Assembly: GCA_035944135.1 (NCBI GenBank)
Contig: DASZBM010000010.1
Span: 558,001 to 622,000 of the forward strand
Length of the DNA: 64,000 nucleotides
Direction: 5' to 3'
From: Acidobacteriaceae bacterium
GTDB lineage: Bacteria > Acidobacteriota > Terriglobia > Terriglobales > Acidobacteriaceae
A program made the position numbers and the translations under genes. Positions 18,979-27,817 of this stretch are shown here, piece after piece (position 1 is the stretch's first letter; each line of letters begins with the position of its first letter). Below the pieces are notes generated by a model. That model did not search any database, had not been told where the DNA came from, and worked only from the letters and a program-made list of their open reading frames with translations.

Positions 18979-21900
18979 TCAGAACTCGATGCGTGCGGAG
19001 AGTTGCGCCGAACGTCTCGCGTTCGCTTGTGTGCCGGAGACTTGGCCAAAGCTCGAATTTCCGTATATCGGGCTTGCCACTGTGAATTGAGTGTGATTAG
19101 TGACGTTGTATAGATCAGCCTGCAGGCTTACGTGTGCGCTCTCGGTGAAATGGAGGGCGAATGCACGACGCAAGCTGATATCAACGTTATAGTTGCCGGG
19201 GCTGTAGAGGTTGTACGGCGCTGTGCGGGGCAGGTTGCCGAATGTGTACGCCGGGGCATAGGCGAATGCCGCCGAGTTGATGAACGAAATAGTGTTGTAG
19301 TTCGTTCGTGTGACTCCGTGCCCCCAGTGGCCGTTGGGCATAACGTTCGCGTCGGGAGAGAAGGTTCCACTGTAGCTCGGCATGCAAGTGCTCTGCGCCG
19401 GATTAGCGTTGCACGAAGCTCCAGTGATGGGCAGCGGTGAACCAGAGTAGGCCTGGTAAATCGTGGAGAACCTGTACCCGCCAAGGATTGCACGTTGCCA
19501 CTCATGGCTGTTCGCGATAGACCGACCAAACGGCAGCTCCCAGACGCCGGTTACTACGAGGTGTTGCGGCTGATTGCTGGTCGAGACCGTACGTTCGATG
19601 CGATCAGGCGCCCAAGCACGGCCGGTATTGGAGTATGCCGCTGGAATGGCATATCCGGTACGGAACGTTCCTCCATCGTCGATGGAACGTGACCATGTGT
19701 AGTTGGCCATAAAAGTCACGCCATGAGTCGGTCGCATGTTGAAGCTGGTTTCCAGTGCATGATAGTTGGCGTTCGCGACGCCGCCGACGAAATCGCTAAC
19801 CCCGTTGAAGGGAAACGGCGTCAACAACGTGGACAGGGACTGGCCTGTATTGAAGATTGAAGTGTAGGAGGGGCATACGCCGGAGTTGGCCGCACAAAAC
19901 GTGGTGAGCGCACTGCCGGTCGCCGTCAGATTGCCCGCTAGGCTTAGATATTTGGGGTCCAATTGATTCGCCCAGTAGCCACGCGGATTGCTCCCGTCAC
20001 TAACAAGGAAGTGCCCCTGGGACCCAACATAAGTGATTGTCGATACGAAGGTATTGGTCCATTGATGCTGGAATCCGAAGCTCCAGTTTTCGTATTCGGG
20101 CGCGCGCGATCCATAGTATGGATCGATATAAGCGATCGAGGGGGGTTTAGCTGTGTAGCCTGCAATATTCGTGTAACCGGTAGCAAAGGCAGGCCCGGAT
20201 GCGCGACCTGCTGCCGTGGCGATGGTCGGATAAGTGGGGGTGCTTCCGGCAGTAAAGGCCAGCTGCGCAGTGGTGTCACCGTTAGCGCCTGTCGTACCCG
20301 CTGACGAGAATCCAAGACTGACGTTGCCGCCGCCAAGTGAAGAGGGGGTTCCTCCGCCTACGGCACCTCCGTGGGTGAACATCACGCCCCAACTTGCGCG
20401 CCACACAGTTTTGGAGTCACTCTGAAACGCCAAGCCGATCCGCGGCCCAACGTTCTTCCAATAGGTATTGATCGGCGTATCGCAATTGCAGGTATTCGTT
20501 CCGTGGCCCGCGAACTGCAGTATGCCAGGTTGGCCGGTAATTGGATTCGTCGCCGTTGGGTTGAAGAAACTCATGTTGTCGGAGACCTCGTGGACCGGTG
20601 GGAAATAGTCCCAGCGCAGACCGAGGTCAAGCGTGAGCCGCGAGTTCACCTTCCAGTTGTCCTGAACGTACGGCGAGATGGCGCGGAAGCGTGAAGCGTA
20701 CTCCTGCACGCTGTATTCAGTCATTGAAGAAGAATTAATCTGGCCGACGAGGAAGCTTGCGTATGCCAGTCCGGTACCGCCTTGGACGGTGTATGTGCCA
20801 GCTGCGTTCTTCGGGTTGATCTCCGCCGTTTGTGTAACTGTCGGGGTCAGCGTCAGCGGCGTCGTTCCCGTTGTTGCCGGGCGGTTGAGATATTGCAGCC
20901 AGGCGATCTGGCCGCCCAGCGTCAATGCATGACTGCCGAACGTCCACTGAACGTTATCAACCAGAGTGAAATTCTGAGCGATCGTGACGGAGGCTGTCGT
21001 GCCGGCCCAATTTGTCGGCGCGTCCGTGCCGGAGTAGCTGACGATGGGGAATGCATTGGCAGCCTGCCCGGCTGGCAGATTCGTGATGCCTCCCAGGCCT
21101 GAAGCGCCGTATCCGGGATTGTAGTCGGCGTTGAAGGTGGGGCCGTTATAACGGGCAAAGCCATACTTGATCTGGTTAATCACATGCGGCGAGAAGATGT
21201 GCGTCTCTTCGACGATGCCGACGGCTGTTTTCGGAGCATACGCCTGGCCGTAGTTGTATGGCACCGGACCTACATTGCGGCCGGACGTCGTTTGGCCCAC
21301 TGGGACGGAGCTGGCTTGACGGCCAACGGCCGCCGTAATTGTAAGCGTGTCCTTCTGATTGATATTCCAGTCAATACGGTCCGTGGTTGACCAGTTATTC
21401 AGTGCAGTGCCGTTTGCAGCGTTGTAGTTGTTCTGCACGTTCTGGTTGGAAAGCGCTGGCAGAAGGCTCTGCAGGTTGAGCGCAACCGGCGAGAACTCAC
21501 TTGCAGGAATGACGTTCTTCGCTCCAGTAAGCGTGCCGTTGCCGGGGTTGCTGGAGTTGGAGTTCGTTGGGGAGCCGGTTACGTGGGTATATCCATACTG
21601 GTAACGGCAAGGTATTCCGCCGTTGTTGGCGGTGCAGTTCGCCTGAGTGAGTGGGTCGTAGATGTTGACGCCCGTCGCCGTGAAGTCTCCATGTTGCTCT
21701 GCCAAGGTCGGGAAGGTGATGCTCGTGGGTGTCTGGCTTGAGTAGCGGAAGCCGTTGTAGTTTCCGAAGAAGAAAAGCTTGTCCTTCCACGAGCCGAACG
21801 GAACAACCGGCCCGGACAGGAAGATCCCAAACTCATTGGAGTGCTCAATTGGCTTTACAGGCTTACCTGTAAAAGGACTCGTAATGTTCGCGCCAAAGAA

Positions 21901-22770
21901 CCCCCACGTATCAAGGGCGGTGTTGCGGAAGAACTCGTACACGGCTCCGTGGTATTTATTCCCGCCCTGCTTAACCGTGTAATTCTGGACTCCCTGGCCC
22001 TCATACATCGCAGAGTATCCGTTCGTCTGCACCTGGAATTGGTTCACTGCATCGACGGAGATCGCAGTCCAAACATAGCGAGGATCGCCATTACCTCCGG
22101 CACGCACGAATACAACGCCATCGATGTAGATGGCGCTCACTGCTCCACGGCTTCCGGATCCGTTCACAATGCCTGCATTCGTTGTCGCGTTGCCATTGGT
22201 GTTGTTCGCCTGCACGCCGGGCATCAGGAATGCGAAGTCGGTGGCGCGGCGCTGATCGGGCTGCCCGTAGGCGCCCATCTCGATGGGCAGGGCAGAGTAC
22301 ATCTCCTGCTCCATGGTGGTGCCTAAGGTCGCATTGGTGGTTTCGAGCTGCGGCGGAGCCGCGCTGACCGTGACCTCCTCGCTCGTAGCGCCAACCGTCA
22401 ACTTCGGATTGACCGTCTGCGTCTCGAGTGCGTTGACGTGTACGTTTTCCTGGACCAGCTTTTCGAACCCGCTGGCTGTGACGGTTACGGTGTAGTCGCC
22501 GGGATCCAGGGTCGGAAGTGAGAAGTCACCGGCAGAGGTGGTCGTGGTCTTGGTGGAGACGCTGGTCTGCTTACTGATGACCACGACTTGTGCGCCAGGA
22601 ATTGCGGCACCACTGGTATCGGTCACGCTGCCGTTGATCTGTCCCTTGCCGGAGAGCTGAGCTTCGAGTCCGGGCGACGTGAGCAGAAGGACTGCTGCAA
22701 AGAGGAAAAGAGTTCGCAGCAATCTGAACGTGAGGGAGCCCGAGCGGCAGAAACTTGTTAGAAAAACCAT
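18979..22770 (-). CDS. TonB-dependent receptor-like outer-membrane protein with carboxypeptidase-regulatory domain
   Basis: Predicted 1,263-residue outer-membrane transporter of the long Acidobacteriota type. Signal peptide residues 1-38 (LLRTLFLFAAVLLLTSPGLEAQ). A carboxypeptidase-regulatory-like domain follows at about 42-130 (GQINGSVTDTSGAAIPGAQVVV ... LDPGDYTVTVTASGFEK). A plug-like region at about 140-270 comes next (GSRGAVSAIYIDGVVF, YTVKQGGNKYHGAVYEFFRNT), then a long beta-barrel ending in LSARIEF with a C-terminal Phe. Such proteins probably import oligosaccharides, like SusC, but no ligand is visible. The ATG at 22770 has GGAGG six nt upstream. It lies between the fucosidase and pectin loci, so the cargo could belong to either. 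It is preceded by a 543-bp gene-free region. Confidence 0.85.
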   Translation of the reverse strand: MVFLTSFCRSGSLTFRLLRTLFLFAAVLLLTSPGLEAQLSGKGQINGSVTDTSGAAIPGAQVVVISKQTSVSTKTTTTSAGDFSLPTLDPGDYTVTVTASGFEKLVQENVHVNALETQTVNPKLTVGATSEEVTVSAAPPQLETTNATLGTTMEQEMYSALPIEMGAYGQPDQRRATDFAFLMPGVQANNTNGNATTNAGIVNGSGSRGAVSAIYIDGVVFVRAGGNGDPRYVWTAISVDAVNQFQVQTNGYSAMYEGQGVQNYTVKQGGNKYHGAVYEFFRNTALDTWGFFGANITSPFTGKPVKPIEHSNEFGIFLSGPVVPFGSWKDKLFFFGNYNGFRYSSQTPTSITFPTLAEQHGDFTATGVNIYDPLTQANCTANNGGIPCRYQYGYTHVTGSPTNSNSSNPGNGTLTGAKNVIPASEFSPVALNLQSLLPALSNQNVQNNYNAANGTALNNWSTTDRIDWNINQKDTLTITAAVGRQASSVPVGQTTSGRNVGPVPYNYGQAYAPKTAVGIVEETHIFSPHVINQIKYGFARYNGPTFNADYNPGYGASGLGGITNLPAGQAANAFPIVSYSGTDAPTNWAGTTASVTIAQNFTLVDNVQWTFGSHALTLGGQIAWLQYLNRPATTGTTPLTLTPTVTQTAEINPKNAAGTYTVQGGTGLAYASFLVGQINSSSMTEYSVQEYASRFRAISPYVQDNWKVNSRLTLDLGLRWDYFPPVHEVSDNMSFFNPTATNPITGQPGILQFAGHGTNTCNCDTPINTYWKNVGPRIGLAFQSDSKTVWRASWGVMFTHGGAVGGGTPSSLGGGNVSLGFSSAGTTGANGDTTAQLAFTAGSTPTYPTIATAAGRASGPAFATGYTNIAGYTAKPPSIAYIDPYYGSRAPEYENWSFGFQHQWTNTFVSTITYVGSQGHFLVSDGSNPRGYWANQLDPKYLSLAGNLTATGSALTTFCAANSGVCPSYTSIFNTGQSLSTLLTPFPFNGVSDFVGGVANANYHALETSFNMRPTHGVTFMANYTWSRSIDDGGTFRTGYAIPAAYSNTGRAWAPDRIERTVSTSNQPQHLVVTGVWELPFGRSIANSHEWQRAILGGYRFSTIYQAYSGSPLPITGASCNANPAQSTCMPSYSGTFSPDANVMPNGHWGHGVTRTNYNTISFINSAAFAYAPAYTFGNLPRTAPYNLYSPGNYNVDISLRRAFALHFTESAHVSLQADLYNVTNHTQFTVASPIYGNSSFGQVSGTQANARRSAQLSARIEF

Positions 22771-23313
22771 GGTGCGCCTCCATCGGAATTCGTAACGACG
22801 TGTTTCAGTGGCCGGGGGATCTTGTTATTTTTCTTTGCAGCCAAGCTTGAAGCTGTCAGACCACATCTGTCAACCTCCGGACAGAAATTTGTTCCATCTC
22901 TATCGGATCATTTGCCGTTCAGCAGCCCCGACTTCTGACGCCTTTGCCGTTTGCTGTCCCACGATGCAAAGTTCGATCGGCTCCGCTCAAGGCTTCCCCC
23001 CAATAGCCGTTTTTATTCGGAATTCGACTGTTTCGGAGCATAGATGGGTGTCCGGCAGGGGACGCCTCGGTCGGTTCGGTCAGGGACTCTTGCTCTTTGA
23101 TACGTATCAGGGCCGCACCCGTCTCAGCACGATCCTGTTCACGATCGACACGCCGCGGATCTGCGGGCGCCACACCCGGCTAAGCAAAGACCTGCCTGTC
23201 AGGATTCCATCACTTTGGAAAACCGAACAGTGCCCCCAACAAGTCAGTCGGGCAGTCTGTTCGGGCCGGGCGGACGATCTCAGATGGGCAAATCCAACAG
23301 GCGCGGATTTGCT
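22771..23313. other. Gene-free region upstream of the first receptor
   Basis: 543 bp between the receptor start and the end of kdgF. It should hold the receptor promoter and 5' leader on the minus strand. A 169-codon plus-strand open frame spans most of it, but its product has no recognisable domain and looks like non-coding translation. No clear operator, terminator or RNA motif was identified. Confidence 0.4.
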
Positions 23314-23658
23314 CTAAGGCTGAACAGCATAGTCCTCGCGGTACGGTGTGAAGACGTCGAGCACCTCTGAGTCCTCGAGCGCACGCGCCTGGTGTTCGAC
23401 CCCGCCCGGAACGAGAAATGAATCACCTGCCTTCGCCTCGAAGCGTCCGTTCGGGTGTTCGAAGATGAGATGTCCGCTAACGATATAGACCATTTGTTCG
23501 TGCGGATGACTGTGACGAGCGCCGATCCATCCTTTGACCATCCTGTGCCGCACAAGCATCATGCTCGGGCTGTAAGCCATCACCTGCCGCCGAAGCCCAT
23601 CCTCAGGATTCGTCATGGCGCTGTCGTTGGAAGGGATTACCAGGATTTCGTTCTTCAT
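23314..23658 (-). CDS. kdgF: KdgF-type cupin, unsaturated uronate-processing protein
   Basis: Predicted cytoplasmic 114-residue single-domain cupin. In pectin users, KdgF converts 4,5-unsaturated galacturonate from oligogalacturonide breakdown to the linear ketonised form. The sequence follows the KdgF pattern along its length: GLRRQVMAYSPSMMLVRHRM near 21-40, GARHSHPHEQMVYIVSG near 46-62 with metal-binding histidines and Gln, GDSFLVPGGVEHQA near 78-91 with the last metal histidine, and the end VLDVFTPYREDY. The ATG at 23658 has AGGAG five nt upstream. It lies 18 bp after the giant LamG protein gene on the same strand, which places that protein in the pectin pathway. KduI/KduD and KdgK/KdgA are not in the window. 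Confidence 0.88.
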   Translation of the reverse strand: MKNEILVIPSNDSAMTNPEDGLRRQVMAYSPSMMLVRHRMVKGWIGARHSHPHEQMVYIVSGHLIFEHPNGRFEAKAGDSFLVPGGVEHQARALEDSEVLDVFTPYREDYAVQP

Positions 23659-23676
23659 CAGTTCTCCTGACAGATT

Positions 23677-26600
23677 CTAGTGGGGCACGACGTGAGGCGG
23701 AGCAGCGGCTGCTGAAACCGGCGGTAGCTTCACGGTGTTGTTGATGAGCGTTGTCTCCGGCACATCGCCTGTCGACTCGATGGTGACTGTGCCGCCGTCA
23801 AGCTTTGCGTTCGCTGGCGCGCGCAGTGTCAGGACGGCGATCTTCGGGACAAGGTCAATTGGCGCTTTCAGTGCGGGTGACATTGTAGTCGCAAGGATGT
23901 TGCCGGAAGCGTCACGCAGCACGACCTTTGCCGGCGGAGCATCCACTGCTCCCAGGCTATGCACTTTTACCGTGATTCTCCGGCCCATTATTCTCACATC
24001 CTCTGGGTCGATGCCAAGATCGGGTCGTGACCAGTACGGTGTTCCCTTCTGTTTGAGCGTCAGTTCCAGGACGGTGGTCGCGTGTGGCGCAAAGGTGACA
24101 TTGATGCTGCGGCTGCGCTCGAACGTTGCGACTCGTGAGGAGATGTTGGCTGCCGGCTGCGTCTCATTTTCTTGCGTGCCTTGCTGAATCTCCCACTCGC
24201 CCGGATCGACCTCCCATCCGGCCATTTTCGCTGTGATCGGCTTTTCATCGAGATTGTAGGCAAGGATTCGAATGTGATTTGGTGTTCCCTCGGGCACCAG
24301 AATCGCAACCTTCGTGTCATCATCCGGACCCTGGAAACGCCAGCTTACGACGTTGCCGGGAAAATCGAAGTTGCGCATCAGCGCGACTCCACCGAGCCGA
24401 CCGCGTTGGAGCTCGCCGTTGTTGTAGTACACGCGATCAATCCAAAGGCTGCCTTCACGGTTGATGAACTCGCGATCAAACGCTGTCTCGAGCTGCGAGA
24501 CATAGACCTTTTCCAGATGAGAGGTGTCGCCAGTGAGTTGCCACGCGAGCTGCTCGGTCGTTTCGGACGCGTTACCCGAATCAGTGCGGCGATCGGGCGC
24601 GTTGGTCGCTAAAAGCTGTTTGCCCCACGTATCGCGAGTGTGAAGAATGTCCATCGCATCCGCGTTGATTGTGCGCAGCGATTCTGGCCCGTTGTCTCCA
24701 AATGGCTGCAGATACTTTGTGTCTCCCGTGAACTTATAAGCTCCCCAGAGCACAAACCACGGAGTCATTGCCGTACTGGGAAGATCCTCGTTCGTGTGAA
24801 AGTTCACGGTGAAATGCATCGTCATTTTTCCATTCGCATCTGGCCGACGATGAGCCAGAAAACCATCCGCTACTTCAGTGACCATCTTCACCGTCTCCGG
24901 GGTGCCGTTGTACTCGGCGAGCAGAAGAGCCGGATGAAACACCATGTAGGAGCGGTCTTTTGCCCATCCCCACACACCGCCCGTCGCCATCTTTGTAGCG
25001 CTGTAGTACGACGAGCGGATCTGGCGCTGGCCCGCGGAGTTATAGCCGGTCAACCATTCAAGCCGTTTCGCGGTCTGCATCGCGCGCTCAAGCTGCTTCG
25101 GACTGCCGTAATCGATCTGCATCGCCTGCCCGAGAACGTTGATGCCATCTTCGTAACTGTGCAGCTCGTCATATTGTCCGGTAGCGAGACCATTGGTGAA
25201 CATGTCGTCCGCGTAGATCTCGTCGAGCGTGCGAAGCAAGGAGTTCTTCAACTTGTCCGGAGTGGATCCCATCATTGCAAGTCCGGGCCACCAGTTCAGG
25301 AAGTCGCTATCGTCACAAAGACCTCCGCCAAACTCTCCGTTTGAGATCTGGCGATTGTCCACGTACCAGTTGATCAGGCTCTTCAGTTGGCGCAGATCTT
25401 CAACCTGCAGGAACGCCCATTCCGGAACTCCCGGCGGAGCTTGCGGCAGCGTAAACGGCGGATGAAGTTGCTCATGGTTGAGCTCATTCCAATACTTGCG
25501 ACCCAGATCGTTTTCAGGGTCAACCCGAAGCAGGTCTGAAACGTCCGCATCGAAGCGGTTATAGATATTCAGCTTACGGGAGTTGACTGACTCTTCGACC
25601 AGATTTGCATAATTATCCCGCACCTGCGTCAGCCGATCAGCGATGTGCTCTGGAAGTGCAGCTTTGTACGGCTTGAAGATCAATCGCACGTGCATCCCTT
25701 CAAGTGCGTGCACATTGAACTCAGGACTCGCCGACGCAATTGTGAGATAGAGGCTCTTCCCGTTCGGCAGAATTCGATCGCGAGTGTCGAGCCACAATGT
25801 ATAGGGCTGGCCCGGCTTGATGGAAAAGCTGTAGTCCATCACGTTGCGCATCGGCCAGACCGGGTCTTTGATCTGGATGTTCATCGGAACGTACGCGCCG
25901 TGTGTAGGCGCAATGTTCATCGCCGGGAGATCAATCGCAACACCATCAAGTCCCGCATGCATGTTCTGCCAGCTGTACGAGGTGCCGTGCCCGATGTCCG
26001 TTTCCAGATCGCGGTAGTCACTCGGGATCAAAAGGTGAACGATTGGCAGCGGATCAACTCCAGAGTCGCTCGCCGTGCTCTTCGCTGCACGGCCATGTCC
26101 GATGGATGTGCGGCCGCCACCAACAGCCACTCCGGGCACGGCCACCATTGTTGCTCTCTCAGCAGCAGGGAAGCGATTGTGAATGAATTCAGATAGCGTT
26201 GCGAGCGACGGATTGGCCGCGCCGCCTCCCGCAGTCATTGTGTACCGCAGGACGGCGACTCCCTTTGGCTCTGCGCCCGGATGAACGTAGTAAGCCTCGA
26301 ACTCCTGGATAGGCCACTCTGGTTCGGCATTGGTGAATCGCACCTTCTCGCCCGTGAGGGGCTCGCTTAGATCGAATGTAGTTCGCTGTGAGTCATGGGC
26401 CTTCTCGAACAGAGTCTTTGCCAGCATCGGGGAAGTGTCATGTTGGTCGGGATCGGCAACGGCTCCCGGTTTACCAGCGCCCGGCGTCAGCAGATCAAAC
26501 TTTCCCGATGCACCGCTGCGAATTTCAAGATGGTTCCACGGCTCATTAGGAAGATAGAAGGTCACCGATCTTCCGGAAACCGTATAGCAGTCCCAGTCAG

Positions 26601-27669
26601 GTAGTTGGAAATAATCCCACCGGCCCACAAGTTTTGACCGGTTGAACACACCCGGCCACGTCGTCTCCGGTATTCCGTCCGTACCCTTCCACCACCACCG
26701 CTTGAGATCGTACGCATCATGAATCTCCACCTTCCGCACGGTCGTCAGCTCCGACGGAAGAGGCGCGGGAATCTTATCCGCGTGGTTCCAGCCATAGCGA
26801 TACCACCACTCAGTCTCTGTCGCTTTACTCCACGTGTGACTGCCGCTTTGCGGAACACCAGGAATCTGCGCCGGCGTCTCTCCTCTCGCAAGAGACGCGA
26901 TGTTGTCGTCCGAGAGCATGCGATCGTAAATCCGCACCTCGTCGATATCGCCGCCGCGATCGTAGTTGTAGGAGCTCTCAACGCCAGTCGGCGCGATAAT
27001 TCGCGAATGTGGTCCAAACTGATCGAGCGCAGCATCGAACGGCCCTGTTGCCGCTTTCGTCGCGACGAGTTTGCCATTTACATAAAAGCGGATGCCGGTG
27101 TTCTCATCCCACGCGAGCGCAAGGTGCGTCCATTCGCTCGCCTTCGGAAAATCCGGCATCGTGTAAGACACACGCGTGCGCCCAAGGTTGTCATCGGTTA
27201 CAAACGCATCGAAGCCATGTCCGTTGTAGTCGATACGCAACCACACCATGTCCCAACTTGAGTGGTCGCCATAGCCCACACGAAAAATAGGGAACTCCGT
27301 ATCGTCAACCGGGTCGCGCGATCGCCAGTAGAACGCGAGAGTTCCACGCTGCGCATAGATGTTTCCAGGTGCCCAGTATGAGAGCAGTTGGTTGTTCCCG
27401 CATTGAAGATAAGAGCCCTTCGCCCCGCCCGGCAGGATCTTAACGTCATACAGGAAGTTGGGATCAGGGTTCCCGCCGGAAGCTAGGTCCGCCTTGAACC
27501 CATGATCTCCGGAAAGATAAAAAAGCAATCCGGGCTCATGCGTCGCCGCCGCGCCTCCGACTTCTTGAGCGCTGCAAACAAAGGCCGAAAAGGTGGCGAT
27601 AAGAATCGCCGGCTTCACCAGCCTGCCAAATCGAAGTCCAGTCTGCGAAAACAGAGAACGAAACCGCAT
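23677..27669 (-). CDS. Very large secreted LamG-domain protein, probable pectin-active enzyme of unknown family
   Basis: Predicted 1,330-residue exported protein with a signal peptide at about residues 1-35 (VKPAILIATFSAFVCSAQ). Residues about 45-270 form a LamG/concanavalin-like jellyroll, with WTHLALAWDENTGIRFYVNGKLVA and GGDIDEVRIYDRML as textbook motifs. About 280-700 is beta-rich and unassigned. About 710-1110 is helix-rich with conserved-looking acidic/aromatic patches (GGLCDDSDFLNWWPGLAMMG, YDELHSYEDGINVLGQ, WGWAKDRSYMVFHPALLLAEYNG) that resemble an alpha/alpha-toroid carbohydrate enzyme. The C-terminus resembles Ig/CARDB-like sandwich domains. I cannot assign a CAZy family. The frame extends to a TTG at 27726; the ATG at 27669 better fits the signal peptide. 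It is transcribed with kdgF and divergent from the esterase-pectinase operon. Confidence 0.7.
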   Translation of the reverse strand: MRFRSLFSQTGLRFGRLVKPAILIATFSAFVCSAQEVGGAAATHEPGLLFYLSGDHGFKADLASGGNPDPNFLYDVKILPGGAKGSYLQCGNNQLLSYWAPGNIYAQRGTLAFYWRSRDPVDDTEFPIFRVGYGDHSSWDMVWLRIDYNGHGFDAFVTDDNLGRTRVSYTMPDFPKASEWTHLALAWDENTGIRFYVNGKLVATKAATGPFDAALDQFGPHSRIIAPTGVESSYNYDRGGDIDEVRIYDRMLSDDNIASLARGETPAQIPGVPQSGSHTWSKATETEWWYRYGWNHADKIPAPLPSELTTVRKVEIHDAYDLKRWWWKGTDGIPETTWPGVFNRSKLVGRWDYFQLPDWDCYTVSGRSVTFYLPNEPWNHLEIRSGASGKFDLLTPGAGKPGAVADPDQHDTSPMLAKTLFEKAHDSQRTTFDLSEPLTGEKVRFTNAEPEWPIQEFEAYYVHPGAEPKGVAVLRYTMTAGGGAANPSLATLSEFIHNRFPAAERATMVAVPGVAVGGGRTSIGHGRAAKSTASDSGVDPLPIVHLLIPSDYRDLETDIGHGTSYSWQNMHAGLDGVAIDLPAMNIAPTHGAYVPMNIQIKDPVWPMRNVMDYSFSIKPGQPYTLWLDTRDRILPNGKSLYLTIASASPEFNVHALEGMHVRLIFKPYKAALPEHIADRLTQVRDNYANLVEESVNSRKLNIYNRFDADVSDLLRVDPENDLGRKYWNELNHEQLHPPFTLPQAPPGVPEWAFLQVEDLRQLKSLINWYVDNRQISNGEFGGGLCDDSDFLNWWPGLAMMGSTPDKLKNSLLRTLDEIYADDMFTNGLATGQYDELHSYEDGINVLGQAMQIDYGSPKQLERAMQTAKRLEWLTGYNSAGQRQIRSSYYSATKMATGGVWGWAKDRSYMVFHPALLLAEYNGTPETVKMVTEVADGFLAHRRPDANGKMTMHFTVNFHTNEDLPSTAMTPWFVLWGAYKFTGDTKYLQPFGDNGPESLRTINADAMDILHTRDTWGKQLLATNAPDRRTDSGNASETTEQLAWQLTGDTSHLEKVYVSQLETAFDREFINREGSLWIDRVYYNNGELQRGRLGGVALMRNFDFPGNVVSWRFQGPDDDTKVAILVPEGTPNHIRILAYNLDEKPITAKMAGWEVDPGEWEIQQGTQENETQPAANISSRVATFERSRSINVTFAPHATTVLELTLKQKGTPYWSRPDLGIDPEDVRIMGRRITVKVHSLGAVDAPPAKVVLRDASGNILATTMSPALKAPIDLVPKIAVLTLRAPANAKLDGGTVTIESTGDVPETTLINNTVKLPPVSAAAAPPHVVPH

Positions 27670-27817
27670 CGCCCGTAATAACCTTTCTTCGGAACCTGTT
27701 AGACCGATTTGCCGGAACGGTACCAAGCTGAACCATCAGAGCGCAAGCCAGGCGGCCTAAATCGTTCACGGACGCAATGAATAGATCGCCAGATTCTAAG
27801 TCAGGAAGAGCTCTTCC

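Noticed and set aside
22808-23317. 169-codon plus-strand open frame in the gene-free region
   Set aside because: No domain, no ribosome-binding site, residue pattern like translated non-coding DNA, and it runs into the antisense of kdgF.
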